Positions 42,453 to 53,369 are shown, counted from the first letter of the stretch. The stretch is DNA of 64,000 nucleotides from DASXHD01 sp036488725 (GCA_036488725.1 DASXHD010000014.1:24242-88241), one strand, 5' to 3'. Notes: generated by a model from the letters alone, not told the origin. A program made the numbers and translations.

Positions 42453-42822
42453 TCTTCGCGTACCCGACCAAAGTGCCGCCGGGCTCGACCACCCAGCACT
42501 CGCGCGCGCCGTAAAACGTCTCGCGCTCTCGGATGACGATCCGCGCCCCCGCGCGTTCGGCCTCGGCCCGCGCGTCCTCGAGGCTCTCGACATCCATGTA
42601 GAATGCAAATGACGGATCGAGCCCTTTTCCGAGGTCTTTCTTCACCGACGCGCGCGTCTGCAGCATGAGCTCGCGCCCGTCCTGCTCGAACAAGACGAAG
42701 CCGGTCGCGCCTTCGTGCGGCACCTCGGCGCGCTTGGTCCACCCTGTCTTTTCCCAAAACGCGATCGTCTCCGAACCGATCGCGTCGACCACGAAAATCG
42801 GCGTCGCTTTGCGAATCTTCAT
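42445..42822 (-). CDS. VOC/glyoxalase-fold protein
   Basis: This 125-residue protein has two beta-alpha-beta-beta-beta halves, as in the vicinal oxygen chelate family: ATPIFVVDAIGSETIAFWEK, GFVLFEQDGRELMLQT, FAFYMDVESLEDARAEAE and ETFYGARECWVVEPGGTLVG. This form resembles bleomycin-resistance/glyoxalase-like proteins. A full set of metal ligands cannot be assigned with certainty. It is coupled to the AraC-type regulator upstream (ATGA). Confidence 0.8.
   Translation of the reverse strand: MKIRKATPIFVVDAIGSETIAFWEKTGWTKRAEVPHEGATGFVLFEQDGRELMLQTRASVKKDLGKGLDPSFAFYMDVESLEDARAEAERAGARIVIRERETFYGARECWVVEPGGTLVGYAKIK
42597..42607. repeat. Palindromic motif TGYA-N3-TRCA, copy 6
   Basis: TGTAGAATGCA inside the VOC gene. 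The coding strand reads TTT GCA TTC TAC ATG, encoding F-A-F-Y-M. Confidence 0.7.
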
Positions 42823-43577
42823 GCCCTCGTCGTAGCCGAAGGCTCGGCCGACGCATTGAACGAATCCGACATGAGCTTCGCGGGCGTCACGCCGGCGAGA
42901 CGCTTCACGTCGCGGATCATGTGCGCTTGGTCCGACCAGCCCGCGCCCTGCGCGAGCTCCGCCCATCGCGGTCGCAGCGATGTTCGCGCGCGGTCCACGA
43001 GGGTGCGGAGGCGCGCGACGCGGACGAGATCTTTCGGCGCGACGCCGACGCGTTCACGAAAGATTCGCTCGAGGTGACGCTCCGACGCGCCGACCTCGCC
43101 GGCGAGCGACGCGACGCGGGCTTCGGCCGGTGACGAAAAGATCCGCGCGACCGCGCGCCGCACGCGCGCATCGGCGGGACGAGCGCGCAACTGCGCGAGG
43201 CGCCGGTCGAGGATCGCGATGCGCTCGTCGCGACGCGCCGACGCGAGCTCGTCGGCGAGCGACCGCGCGAATCCGCCGTCGAACGCGAGCGCCGTGTCGG
43301 TCGCCTCGTCGGCGCGCACCCCGAGGAGCGCGAACGCTTCGCCCGGGCGAAACCGAGCTCCGAGATAATCCACGCGCGCCGCGTCGGGCACGACGAGCGC
43401 CGTCGTCATCGTGCCGACGATCGTCGCCGTCCCCGCGGCGAAATCGAAGAGCACATCCATGCACCCATCCGGGAGGACCCGGTGCGCGCGGACATTTTCG
43501 CCCGCGAGGGTCCAATAGCAAGCGACGCGCGCGCGAAGCTCCGCCGCCGGCCGATGCTCTTGGTAACGCGCGCTCAC
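42819..43577 (-). CDS. AraC-family transcription regulator
   Basis: This 252-residue regulator has an N-terminal beta-rich sensing domain (HRVLPDGCMDVLFDFA, YLGARFRPGEAFALLGV), of the DUF6597-like kind. The C-terminal AraC helix-turn-helix pair reads VASLAGEVGASERHLERIFRERVGVAPKDLVRVARL and WAELAQGAGWSDQAHMIRDVKRLAGVTPAKL. It probably controls the downstream VOC gene. The GTG at 43577 overlaps the stop of the vWA-like lipoprotein gene; the frame stays open upstream only as an out-of-frame reading of that gene. Confidence 0.87.
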   Translation of the reverse strand: MSARYQEHRPAAELRARVACYWTLAGENVRAHRVLPDGCMDVLFDFAAGTATIVGTMTTALVVPDAARVDYLGARFRPGEAFALLGVRADEATDTALAFDGGFARSLADELASARRDERIAILDRRLAQLRARPADARVRRAVARIFSSPAEARVASLAGEVGASERHLERIFRERVGVAPKDLVRVARLRTLVDRARTSLRPRWAELAQGAGWSDQAHMIRDVKRLAGVTPAKLMSDSFNASAEPSATTRA

Positions 43578-44824
43578 TTCACGATCGTCTGGCAACCGAC
43601 CGTGATCTCCACGTCCGCGTCGGTCGCGCCTTTCACGTCGTCGCACGCTTTGCCGAAGAGCTCGACTTTGCCGTCCGACGTGTAGTCCCAGCATCCGGTC
43701 TGCGAGCAGTCTTCGCTCGCCGACGCGCGCTTGAACAAATCGTCCGGCGAGCCGCCGCCGACCGAGTAGCTCACGTTCACTTCGTTCGGGTCGACCGTCC
43801 CGCCGTCGGGCACCGGCACGTCGAAGATGCACCCGAGCACCGCGCCGCGCACTTGAGCGATCGCCGACGCGAGCTGCGTGGCGCTGTAGTTTTGAGTCAT
43901 GTCGAAGTGGCAAGAAACCGCCGGATCCGGATCGCCCTGCGCGAACGGATTGGTGTGCGTGCAATTCGCCGGGACGTTCGCCGGCGAGCCCGCGTAGGCG
44001 ATGTCGCTGAGCGCCGCGCGCATGTGATACGGCGGATAATTCTGCGCCGTGGGATCGTACGAATCGGATCCCGGAACGCCGACGACGAACGTGTCGATCG
44101 GCGTCGCCTGATTCGTGTTCGCTTGATTGACGAGCGAGACGATGTTGTTCGGGTTCTCCCAATCGGGGCAACCGTTGCCGTCGTTGTACGCCTGGCGATT
44201 CGACAGCGACGTGCAGCTGATCGCGCCGTCGGTCACGACGAGGAGGATGCGCTTGCCCGGGCCCGGCCAAAGCTGCAGCGCGCCGAGGCTCGCCTGAATT
44301 GCAGAATACAAGGGATTGCCTTCGCCGCCGACGCCGTAGTCCTGCGCGTTGTTGTTCGCGAGCCACGTCTTGATGTCGTGACGAACGCCGGTCGGATCGC
44401 TCGATTTGCTCGTGCCGGCGAACGCGAGATCGACCTGCGGAAACGCGGGCACGCCGCACGCGACCGTGAGCCCGCCGATGCACGCCGGTCCGGCGACGGC
44501 CGAATTCGGCGCCGCGATGAGCCCGACGGTCATCGTGTCGAAGACCGATTGATCGAGCGCTTGCACGATGGCCTGCGCCGCGAACACCCATTTGTTCCCC
44601 TGGAGCATGCTCCCGCTCTTCTGCAGCAAGACGAGCATCGCGGCGGGATCTTGGTGCGCCGCGTAGACGCCGGTCGCGCACGCGGGCGCGCCGTCGGGCG
44701 CGGGGGCGTCACCGAAGAGGCTGCCGTCGCCGCTGCTCGCGTCCCCGCCGTCGGAGCCGTTGAAATTCTTCGTCCCGCACGCAGCCACGAGCACCACGAC
44801 CGCAAAGAAAGGAGCGAGCCGCAT
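43574..44824 (-). CDS. vWA-like lipoprotein with altered metal site
   Basis: This 416-residue protein has a lipoprotein signal (RLAPFFAVVVLVAAC) and a D/G/S-rich linker, then a von Willebrand A-type domain. LVLLQKSGSM stands where most vWA proteins have DxSGSM; here Gln replaces the first MIDAS aspartate. KRILLVVTDGAISC, DTFVVGVPG and a late GAVLGCIFDVPVPDGG complete a pattern common in myxobacterial lipoproteins. The domain may be structural or bind ligand without metal. GGGAGG upstream supports ATG 44824. Confidence 0.75.
   Translation of the reverse strand: MRLAPFFAVVVLVAACGTKNFNGSDGGDASSGDGSLFGDAPAPDGAPACATGVYAAHQDPAAMLVLLQKSGSMLQGNKWVFAAQAIVQALDQSVFDTMTVGLIAAPNSAVAGPACIGGLTVACGVPAFPQVDLAFAGTSKSSDPTGVRHDIKTWLANNNAQDYGVGGEGNPLYSAIQASLGALQLWPGPGKRILLVVTDGAISCTSLSNRQAYNDGNGCPDWENPNNIVSLVNQANTNQATPIDTFVVGVPGSDSYDPTAQNYPPYHMRAALSDIAYAGSPANVPANCTHTNPFAQGDPDPAVSCHFDMTQNYSATQLASAIAQVRGAVLGCIFDVPVPDGGTVDPNEVNVSYSVGGGSPDDLFKRASASEDCSQTGCWDYTSDGKVELFGKACDDVKGATDADVEITVGCQTIVK
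44300..44310. repeat. Palindromic motif TGYA-N3-TRCA, copy 7
   Basis: TGCAGAATACA inside the vWA-like gene. The coding strand reads TTG TAT TCT GCA, encoding L-Y-S-A. Confidence 0.7.
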
Positions 44825-44874
44825 CGAAGCCTCCCGAGATTCGAATATAGCGTACACTGCGGGGCTCGTCTTTC

Positions 44875-46224
44875 ATGCGGCGATGTCCGGCTTGTCATGC
44901 GCTGTATCCCGACGACGATCGCTTCTGCGAGGTCGACGGCGAGGTGCTGGCCAACGAGCCCGATCCGGTGCTCTCTTCCGCGCCGACGTTGCCCATCGCG
45001 CCGCCGCCGGAAGAAATTCCGATCATCGAGGGCGCGCGCACGCTGCTCGGTGAAGGGCCGCGCGTTTCGCCCGAGCGCATCGAGCAGCTCGTTCGCGAGA
45101 CGATCGATTTCGGCCGCCACTTCGAGCGCGCGAACCTCGCGTGGCAGCCGCAGCCGGAGGACTTCGTGTTTGCGGTGGACGGCTCGCTCGCGCTCGCGTC
45201 GGCGCGCGGAGTCTTTCGGCGCACCGGCGCGTTCGACGTGCGGCCGGCGCTGCGCGCGCTCGGCGAAGCGTTGCTCGATGCGCCGGCGGCGATTTGCTCG
45301 ACCGCGGTCGTGCGGCTCTTGTCGGACCCGAGGCTGCCGACGCTCTCGCCCGACGAAGCGCTCGCGCTCCTCGACGGCGGCGAGGCGCTCGCGCCCGAAG
45401 CGATGCCCGGCGCGGCGATCCTCGCGCACATCGGCTACCGGCGCGCGGATCAGCAAGACGCAGTTCGCGAAGTGAGCGCGGATGGGTGGACCGTGCTCGT
45501 CCTCTGCGACGGCGTGTCGGGGTCGAGCGACGGCGGGCTCGCGGCGCGCGTCGGCAGCGCGGCGGCTTGCGATCGCGCGGCGGAGCTCATGCGCGCGGGC
45601 GAGTCGGTCGATCACGTCGTGCGCGATGCGATCCTCGCGGGGCATCGCGCGGTCTGCACGGCGTCGATGCCGGTGCGTCACTCGTCGCGACCGCCGGGCC
45701 CGCTCGCCGCCGATCGCACGACCGAGTCGCGCGTTTCCACGGCGCCTCCGCCCTCCATCGAGCCGCCGGGCGCGACGATCATCGTCGCGGCGATCCGCGG
45801 CGCGCGCGCGGGCATCGGCTGGGCCGGCGACAGCCGCGCGTACATGCTCGGGCAGAAAGCCGAGCTCCTCACGCAAGATCACTCGTGGGCGAACGCGATG
45901 CTCGCGACCGGCCACGTGACCGAAGAAGAAGCCTTCGCGCAGCCGCTCGCGTACGCGCTCACGCGGTGCATCGGTCCGCTCGACGAGAGCGTCGGCGATC
46001 TCGTGCCCGAGGTGCGCGTCGTCGACGTGCCCGCCGGCGCGACGCTCGTTTTGTGCTCCGACGGCGTGTGGAGCTACCTCGCGCGCGCCGAAATGATGAA
46101 CGCCGCGCTGAAAAATGTCAGCGTGCGCGACGCCGGCGTGATCGCGCGCGCGCTGGTCCACGAGGCGCTCCTCCGCGGCGGCCACGACAACGCGAGCGTC
46201 GCGATTTACGTCGCGCCGGCGTAG
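44875..46224 (+). CDS. PP2C-type protein phosphatase with N-terminal zinc ribbon
   Basis: This 449-residue protein begins with a small zinc-ribbon-like motif (CPACHALYPDDDRFC). From about residue 185 it has a PP2C domain: YRRADQQDAVREV, VLVLCDGVSGSSDGG, IGWAGDSRAYML, TQDHSWANAML, LVLCSDGVWSYL and GGHDNASVAIYV. The metal-binding aspartates D in CDGVSG and in HDNAS are present. It should remove phosphates from Ser/Thr and is the natural counterpart of the Hanks kinases in this window. It is divergent from the vWA-like lipoprotein. Confidence 0.9.
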   Translation: MRRCPACHALYPDDDRFCEVDGEVLANEPDPVLSSAPTLPIAPPPEEIPIIEGARTLLGEGPRVSPERIEQLVRETIDFGRHFERANLAWQPQPEDFVFAVDGSLALASARGVFRRTGAFDVRPALRALGEALLDAPAAICSTAVVRLLSDPRLPTLSPDEALALLDGGEALAPEAMPGAAILAHIGYRRADQQDAVREVSADGWTVLVLCDGVSGSSDGGLAARVGSAAACDRAAELMRAGESVDHVVRDAILAGHRAVCTASMPVRHSSRPPGPLAADRTTESRVSTAPPPSIEPPGATIIVAAIRGARAGIGWAGDSRAYMLGQKAELLTQDHSWANAMLATGHVTEEEAFAQPLAYALTRCIGPLDESVGDLVPEVRVVDVPAGATLVLCSDGVWSYLARAEMMNAALKNVSVRDAGVIARALVHEALLRGGHDNASVAIYVAPA

Positions 46225-47439
46225 ATGCTCGTCGTCGCCACGTGGATCATCTTCGCCGTCACGTACGGCGTGCTCGCGATCGGGCATTTGCCCGGCACCA
46301 AAGTCGATCGCAGCGCGATGGCGTTCATCGGCGCGGTCGCCGCGCTCGCGGTCGGCGCGATCGACTGGGCGCACGCCGCGCGCGCGATCGACGCGAGAAC
46401 GCTCGTCGTCCTCTTCTCGATGATGGTCGTCGTCGCCGTGCTCCACCTCGATGGGCTCTTCGAATGGATCAGCGGCCACGTCGTCGCGCGTCTCGACCGG
46501 CGTCACCTCTTGCCGGGCGTCGTCTTCACGTCGGGCATTCTCTCGGCGTTTCTCGTGAACGACGTCGTCTGTCTCTTCATGACGCCGCTCGTCCTCCGAA
46601 TCGTCGAGAAAACAGGGCGAAAACCGCTGCCGTTCTTGCTCGCGCTCGCGACCGCCTCGAACATCGGGAGCGCCGCGACGCTCACCGGCAACCCGCAGAA
46701 CATCCTCATCGGCTCGGTCTCGCACATCGGCTATCGCGATTTTTTCGTTCACCTCGGGCCCGTCGCGCTCGCGGGGCTCTTCGTCGACTGGGCCGTCATC
46801 GCGATCGTCTGTCGAAGCGATCTCGCGGCCACCTCGGAGCCGAAGCGCGTCGCGCCGAGCGAGACCGATCGAGAGAGCCCACTCGCCGCGGTGATCGTTG
46901 CGGCTGCAATCGTCGTGCTCTTTCTCGCCGGGCTCGACCCCGCGCTCGTCGCCGCCGGCGGCGCGGCGGTGCTCTTCGTCGCGCGGTCGCGGAAGCTTCG
47001 CGCGATTTACGCCGAAGTCGACCTGTCGCTCCTCGTCCTCTTCGTCGGGCTCTTCGTCGTCGTCGGCGCGCTCGAGCAAACCGGCATCGCGCGCACGCTC
47101 CTCGGAGCCGCGGAAAAGCTCGACCTGCACCGGCTCGCGATTTTCAGCGCGGTGGTCGCGCTTCTCTCGAACGTCGTCAGCAACGTGCCGGCGGTCATGC
47201 TCTTCAAGAACGTCGTCCCCGATCTCGGGCGCCCGCACGAGCTGTGGCTCGCGCTCGCGATGGCGAGCACGCTCGCCGGCAATCTCACCATCACCGGCTC
47301 GATCGCGAACCTGATCGTCGCCCAGCGCGCGCGTCCGATCGCGCGGATCGGATTTCGCGACTACTTGCGTGTCGGCGTGCCGACCACGCTCGTCACCATC
47401 GCGCTCGGCGCAGGCTGGCTCTCGCTCGTCGAGCACTGA
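46225..47439 (+). CDS. SLC13/ArsB-superfamily membrane permease
   Basis: This 404-residue protein has about 11 hydrophobic segments. The family marker motifs are FLVNDVVCLFMTPLVLRIV and ATASNIGSAATLTGNPQNILIG, repeated in the second half as LLSNVVSNVPAVMLFKNVVP and GNLTITGSIANLIVAQRA. This inverted-repeat pattern is typical of ArsB/CitM-like ion transporters. The substrate (anion, carboxylate or sodium/proton exchange) cannot be read. It starts immediately after the PP2C stop codon, so it is in the same transcript. Confidence 0.85.
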   Translation: MLVVATWIIFAVTYGVLAIGHLPGTKVDRSAMAFIGAVAALAVGAIDWAHAARAIDARTLVVLFSMMVVVAVLHLDGLFEWISGHVVARLDRRHLLPGVVFTSGILSAFLVNDVVCLFMTPLVLRIVEKTGRKPLPFLLALATASNIGSAATLTGNPQNILIGSVSHIGYRDFFVHLGPVALAGLFVDWAVIAIVCRSDLAATSEPKRVAPSETDRESPLAAVIVAAAIVVLFLAGLDPALVAAGGAAVLFVARSRKLRAIYAEVDLSLLVLFVGLFVVVGALEQTGIARTLLGAAEKLDLHRLAIFSAVVALLSNVVSNVPAVMLFKNVVPDLGRPHELWLALAMASTLAGNLTITGSIANLIVAQRARPIARIGFRDYLRVGVPTTLVTIALGAGWLSLVEH

Positions 47440-48194
47440 TCGGCCAGGTCGAGCTCGATCGCCGCTTCGACCCCGATGTCGTCGCGCCGCGGCAGCGCGC
47501 CGAAGACGACGCGCACCACTCGCTCGACGCTGCGGAAAAATCGGACGGCGTGGAGCGCGTCGTTCAGCCAGCCGGACGTGATGCAGTACGCGCGATCGTA
47601 CGGCGCGGCGTGGTGCGCGGCGTGCGCCTCGGGCGAGAGCACCACGCGCGTGCGCTGCAGCCAGCGGACGGCGCGCGGCACGCGGTCGGCGTGCGCCCAC
47701 CGATGGATCTGGCTCGTCACCGACGAGAGCAGCGCCGCGACGAGCAGCACCGCCGCGCCGAACTCCTCGCCCGCGCTCTCGATGAGGTGCCCGGCGAGCA
47801 CGATGATGCCGCCGGCGATCATGTTCGAGCCGTTGGTCTCGACGAAATCGTGCCGGCAGATCGCTTTCGGGTCGACGTGGTGCTCGCGGAACGTTCGCAC
47901 GAACGCGCGGCCGATGACCGGCGTCTCGGGCGAAAACCACGTGTCGAAGAACCAGTGCGAGACGCCCGAAATGAAATCCGCCGCGAGAAAACCGACCACG
48001 ATCGCGAGCAGCGCGATCTTCGGCGACGCGAGCGACGTCCACACGCGCGAGAGGAGCCAGACCGCGAGCAGCGGAAACACGCCGAACGCGGCGATCTCGA
48101 GGCGCCGAACCGTAGGCGGCGTCCCCGCGAGCGCGCGTGCGTCGCGCTGCCGAATGCGCAGCGTCGTACGATCCCGACCCATGTGAAGCTGCAT
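47361..48194 (-). CDS. CarF/PEDS1-type plasmanylethanolamine desaturase
   Basis: This protein of about 277 residues matches the CarF/TMEM189 family, which makes the vinyl-ether bond of plasmalogens. The His-rich motifs are clear: ADFISGVSHWFFDTWF, FREHHVDPKAICRHDFVETNG, IHRWAHADRVP and EAHAAHHAAPYDRAYCITSGWLN. In Myxococcus, CarF is needed for blue-light-induced carotenoid synthesis through plasmalogens. The 3' end overlaps the permease gene by 79 bp. ATG 48194 is used; ATG 48182 (MGRDRTT) is possible. Confidence 0.9.
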   Translation of the reverse strand: MQLHMGRDRTTLRIRQRDARALAGTPPTVRRLEIAAFGVFPLLAVWLLSRVWTSLASPKIALLAIVVGFLAADFISGVSHWFFDTWFSPETPVIGRAFVRTFREHHVDPKAICRHDFVETNGSNMIAGGIIVLAGHLIESAGEEFGAAVLLVAALLSSVTSQIHRWAHADRVPRAVRWLQRTRVVLSPEAHAAHHAAPYDRAYCITSGWLNDALHAVRFFRSVERVVRVVFGALPRRDDIGVEAAIELDLADQCSTSESQPAPSAMVTSVVGTPTRK

Positions 48195-48252
48195 CCTAAT
48201 CCAGTTACGCGCCCGCGAACATCGCGGTTGCCGACAGTGTTAGAGTGCGCGC

Positions 48253-49320
48253 GTGGCGGCCAAACCTCATACGCTCGAGCCGGCTTCGCGAAGCGTCGGC
48301 CCGGAGGCGCAAGGCGACGACGCGCGCTTCGATCGAACGCTCCGGCCGCGCACGTTCGACGATTACGTCGGCCAGGAGAAGCACAAGGAAAACTTGCGCG
48401 TCTTCGTCGCCGCGGCGAAGCAGCGAAATGAGCCGCTCGATCACCTTCTTCTCTGCGGCCCGCCCGGCCTCGGCAAGACGACGCTCGCGCAAATCCTCGC
48501 GCACGAGATGGGCGTCACGCTCCACATGACCAACGGTCCGGTCATCGAGCACAAAGGCGCGCTCGCGGGCCTGCTGACCAAGCTCGAGGCGCGCGACATT
48601 CTTTTCATCGACGAGATTCACCGGCTGAGCCCGGTCGTCGAAGAGAGCCTCTATCCGGCGATGGAAGATTTTCGCATCGACGTGATGACCGGCGAGGGCG
48701 CGTTTGCGTCGTCGATTCAAATCGACGTGCGACCGTTCACGCTGGTGGGCGCGACGACGCGCACGGGACTCCTCACCGCGCCGCTCTTCTCCCGTTTCGG
48801 CCACGTGATTCGGCTCGATTTCTACCCGCCGGAGGAGCTCGCGAAGATCGTCGCGCGGAGCGCCCAATTGATGGAGACGCCGATCGACCGCGCCGCGTGC
48901 GACGCCATCGCGCGCCGCTCGCGCGGCACCCCGCGCATCGCGAATCGGTTTCTCCGCCGCGTGCGCGATTTCGCCCAGGTCCTCGGCACCGGAAAAATCG
49001 ACGAGCCGACCGTGCGCGACGCCGCGCGCCGCCTCGAGATCGACGACGCCGGCTTCGACGACATGGACCGGCGCCTCCTCCGCGTCATCATCGACGACTA
49101 CGACGGCGGCCCGGTGGGCGTCGAAACGCTCGCGGCCGCCCTCGGCGAGCCGCGCGACACCATCGAGGACGTCTACGAGCCGTACCTCTTGCAGCAGGGA
49201 TTTCTAGGCCGAACGCCGCGCGGCCGCGTCGCAACCCGTAAAGCGTACGAGCACTTGCAAGTTCCGCTGAAACGTGAGCCACCGCAGCCGTCCCTGTTCG
49301 ACGAAAAGCCTGGAAAATAG
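48253..49320 (+). CDS. ruvB: Holliday junction helicase RuvB
   Basis: This 355-residue AAA+ ATPase has RPRTFDDYVGQEKHKENL, Walker A GPPGLGKTTLAQILAHE, Walker B ILFIDEIHRLSPVVEESLYPAMED, GATTRTGLLTAPLFSRFG and a winged-helix end GPVGVETLAAALGEP with QGFLGRTPRGRVATRKAYEH. It drives branch migration with RuvA during recombination repair. Neither ruvA nor ruvC is adjacent. The start is GTG 48253, 58 bp from the divergent CarF gene. Confidence 0.97.
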   Translation: MAAKPHTLEPASRSVGPEAQGDDARFDRTLRPRTFDDYVGQEKHKENLRVFVAAAKQRNEPLDHLLLCGPPGLGKTTLAQILAHEMGVTLHMTNGPVIEHKGALAGLLTKLEARDILFIDEIHRLSPVVEESLYPAMEDFRIDVMTGEGAFASSIQIDVRPFTLVGATTRTGLLTAPLFSRFGHVIRLDFYPPEELAKIVARSAQLMETPIDRAACDAIARRSRGTPRIANRFLRRVRDFAQVLGTGKIDEPTVRDAARRLEIDDAGFDDMDRRLLRVIIDDYDGGPVGVETLAAALGEPRDTIEDVYEPYLLQQGFLGRTPRGRVATRKAYEHLQVPLKREPPQPSLFDEKPGK

Positions 49321-49344
49321 GCGCCTGCGGCGTATCGTTAAGAC

Positions 49345-51374
49345 GTGTCCGAGGGTCTTGTCCTCGTCGTGGACGACGATGCGGTCAGTCGTCACGTGCT
49401 CTGCCAAGCGCTCGCGACGGCGGATCTGCCGTACGTAGCCGTTGGCTCGGGCACCGAAGCGCTGTCCAAGATCGATCAGATCCGTCCGGCGCTCGTCCTC
49501 CTCGATCTCGTGATGCCGCCGCCGGACGGCTATCAAGTCCTTCGCATCCTGCGCTCGCGTCCCGAGACGCGTGACGTGCCGGTCGTCGTGCTCACCGCGC
49601 TCGACGCCGACAGCGAGATCGCGCGCGCGTTCGAGTCGGGCGCGGACGATTTCGTGCGCAAGCCGTTCCGCGCCGTCGAGCTCGTCGCGCGCATCCGCGG
49701 GCAACTTCGTTTGCGCACGGCGATGGAGGAGCTCGAGCGAAAAGAGCGCGACGCGAACATCGTCCTCGAGGTGACGCAAGCGCTCGCGTCGAACCTCGAT
49801 TTTCGCGGCATCCTGTTCACGGTCGTCAAGCGCATCGCCGAGGTCGCGCGCGTCGACCGCGTGTCGATCGTCCTCGTGCGCGAAGACGAAGGCGTCGGTT
49901 ACGTCGTGGCGGCGAGCGACGACGAATCGCTCCGGGACCTGCCGATCGAGCTCGCGAAATATCCCGAGATCAAACAATCGCTCAAGAGCGGCGAGGTGCT
50001 CGTCATCCGCGACGCCGCCACGCACCCGCTCCTCGAAATCGTGCGCCACGACACGCAAGCGCGCGCCTACAGCTCGCTCGCGATCGTGCCGATCCTCTAC
50101 GAAGGGCGCCCGATGGGCGTCATCTTCCTCCGCGCGAAACAAACGGTGCCCTTCGCCGAGCGCGAGCTCGGCTTGTGCCGCACCGTCTCGAACGCGATGG
50201 CCGTCGCGCTCCGCAACGCGCGCGTGCTGCAGTCCCTCCGCGATCAAACGCAGCAAGTCACCGTCGCGCGCTTCGAGGCCGAGCGTCGCATGCGCTCGCT
50301 CCAGCGCTACGCCGACTTCTTCGAGAGCGCCGCCGACGGCATCATCGTCCTCGATCAAGACGGCCGCCTTCTCTTTTCGAACCCTCGCGCGCGTGAAATC
50401 ACCGGCTACGACGAAGACGATTTCCGCGGTCGCAAGCTCGGCGACATCATGGGCGGCGACGAGATGCAGCGCGTGCGCGAGCTCCGCGATGGGTTCGCGA
50501 AAGGTCAGTTTCCGACCGGCGTGGACGTCCGCGTTCTACGAAAGGACGGCTCGCCGATCGTGCTGTCGCTCGCGTTCAACTCGGTGCTCCGCGAAGAGGG
50601 CGTCGTCCTCTGCAATTTCCGCGACGTCACGCAAGACCGCGCGAACGCGAGCGAGCTCCTCCAGACCAAGAATTTTCTCGAGCGCGTCATCGATTCGTCG
50701 GTCGACGCGATCATCAGCGCCGATTTGAAGGGGAGCATCTTGCTCTTCAACCGCGCCGCCGAGCGCATTTACGGCATGCACGCCAGTGACGCGATCGGCA
50801 CCGACGTGCGGCGGCTCTATCCCGAGGGCACCGCGAAGCGCGTGATGTCGCTCATTCGCGAAGGCGGCGGCCGCATCGAGGGCCTCCGCACCGAAATTCT
50901 CACCGCGGGCGGCGAGGCGGTGCCGGTCTCGCTCTCGGCGTCGCTCCTTTACGATCACGGGCACCCGGTCGGCTCCGTCGGAATCTTCACCGACCTTCGC
51001 GAAAAAATGCGGATGGAGCAGCGCCTGCAACAAGCGCAAGAGCAGCTCATCGCACAAGAGCGGCAAGCGGTCATCGCGGAGCTCGCGGGCACCGCGGCGC
51101 ACGAGCTCAATCAGCCGCTCACGACGGTCGTCATGTCGAGCGACTTGCTCCGGCGCAAGGTCGATCCTACGTCGCCTGCTGCGGGCATCGCCGAGGTGAT
51201 CCGCGTCGAGGCCGAGCGCATGGCGGAGATCGTTCGCAAGATCGGCAAGATCACCAAATACGAAACCAAGCCTTACGTCGGCGGAGCGAAGATTCTCGAT
51301 CTCGACAAGGCCGCGACCTCGGGGGAGAAGCCACAAGAAGACGAGAGCCAAGGGGGGCATCCGCCGAGCGGCGG

Positions 51375-51378
<4 letters not shown>
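49345..51378 (+). CDS. Receiver-GAF-PAS-PAS protein ending in a HisKA domain without ATPase
   Basis: This 677-residue protein has a receiver domain (about 4-120) with phospho-Asp in LVLLDLVMPPPDGYQ and Lys in FVRKPFRA. A GAF domain (about 145-300) and two PAS domains (about 325-445, 450-570; YADFFESAADGIIVLDQDGRLLFSN) follow. The HisKA helix has a phospho-acceptor His in TAAHELNQPLTTVVMSSDLLRRK. The sequence then ends in a charged tail; no N, G1 or G2 box of an ATPase domain is present. It should need ATP-dependent phosphorylation by another kinase, most simply the one encoded next (GTGA overlap). Confidence 0.85.
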
Positions 51379-52655
<1,277 letters not shown>

Positions 52656-52664
52656 ACGTCTCGA

Positions 52665-53369
52665 TTATTGCGGCGCGCCAGCCGTTGGCGGCGGCGCCAT
52701 CCGGGTGCGGTGCGCGATCTCGTGGCGCGGGAGCGTGTTCGCGTAAGGCTCGAGGCGCTTTTCGTCGCCGACGAACGCGTGCTTGGCGACGAAGCGGATC
52801 CGCGCCGCCTCCGCGCTCACCACGTGCGCGAGCGAGTCGAGCGCGACCGACGCGTCGTGCCTGCCGGTCTTCAGATTCGTGTGCGCGATGTCCGCGCCCT
52901 CGAGCGCGTGCAGCATGTCTTCCAAGTGCCGCACGCCTTTGGCGTCGAGGTGCGCCTTCGCCGCGTCCTTCGGATACTTCTTCGCGCCTGCGAGGAGCGT
53001 ATGCGCGTAGAGCTCCATCGACGCCGTCGAGCTCTCGTCGAGCGTGAGCCCGAGGCCGAACTCCTTGCGCTTGTCGTGATCGTTCTCGAACGCGAGCTCA
53101 GCGGCCGCGTGAACGAGGCGGCACAGCTGACCGATCGCCGCGCGGGCTTGCGCAGTGTGCACGCCCGCGGCCACCTGGCCGCTGAGATGCCCGACGCGCT
53201 CGCCGACGCCGCCTTGGAGGAGCGCGATGTTCGCCGCGAACGTCTGGAGCTCGCTCTTGCTCACGTGCTCGCCGAAAGTCTTGTCGTGGAGATCTTTCAC
53301 CGCGGCGTCGTGCACGCGTGTCGCGTCTTGGGCGATGGAGAGAGCGTCGTGGTGCGGTTTGGTCGTCAT
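52665..53369 (-). CDS. Hypothetical protein
   Basis: This 234-residue soluble helical protein begins TTKPHHDALSIAQDATRVHD and is His-rich in places. Later stretches include NIALLQGGVGERVGHLSGQV and ASMELYAHTLLAGAKKYPKD. No family is recognised. ATG 53369 follows GGAGG and is preferred. An in-frame GTG at 53570 would add about 67 residues, including three tandem heptads described at 53490-53552. Confidence 0.6.
   Translation of the reverse strand: MTTKPHHDALSIAQDATRVHDAAVKDLHDKTFGEHVSKSELQTFAANIALLQGGVGERVGHLSGQVAAGVHTAQARAAIGQLCRLVHAAAELAFENDHDKRKEFGLGLTLDESSTASMELYAHTLLAGAKKYPKDAAKAHLDAKGVRHLEDMLHALEGADIAHTNLKTGRHDASVALDSLAHVVSAEAARIRFVAKHAFVGDEKRLEPYANTLPRHEIAHRTRMAPPPTAGAPQ

Noticed and set aside
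42819..44681. A single 620-residue AraC protein
   Set aside because: The upstream two thirds is an out-of-frame reading of the vWA-like gene. The regulator is complete from GTG 43577.
44530..48042. 1170-codon minus-strand reading frame
   Set aside because: Antisense to the PP2C and permease genes and out of frame with the vWA-like and CarF genes; composition of a shadow frame.
45141..48431. 1096-codon plus-strand reading frame
   Set aside because: Out-of-frame reading of the PP2C and permease genes that continues antisense to CarF; Arg-rich and without motifs.
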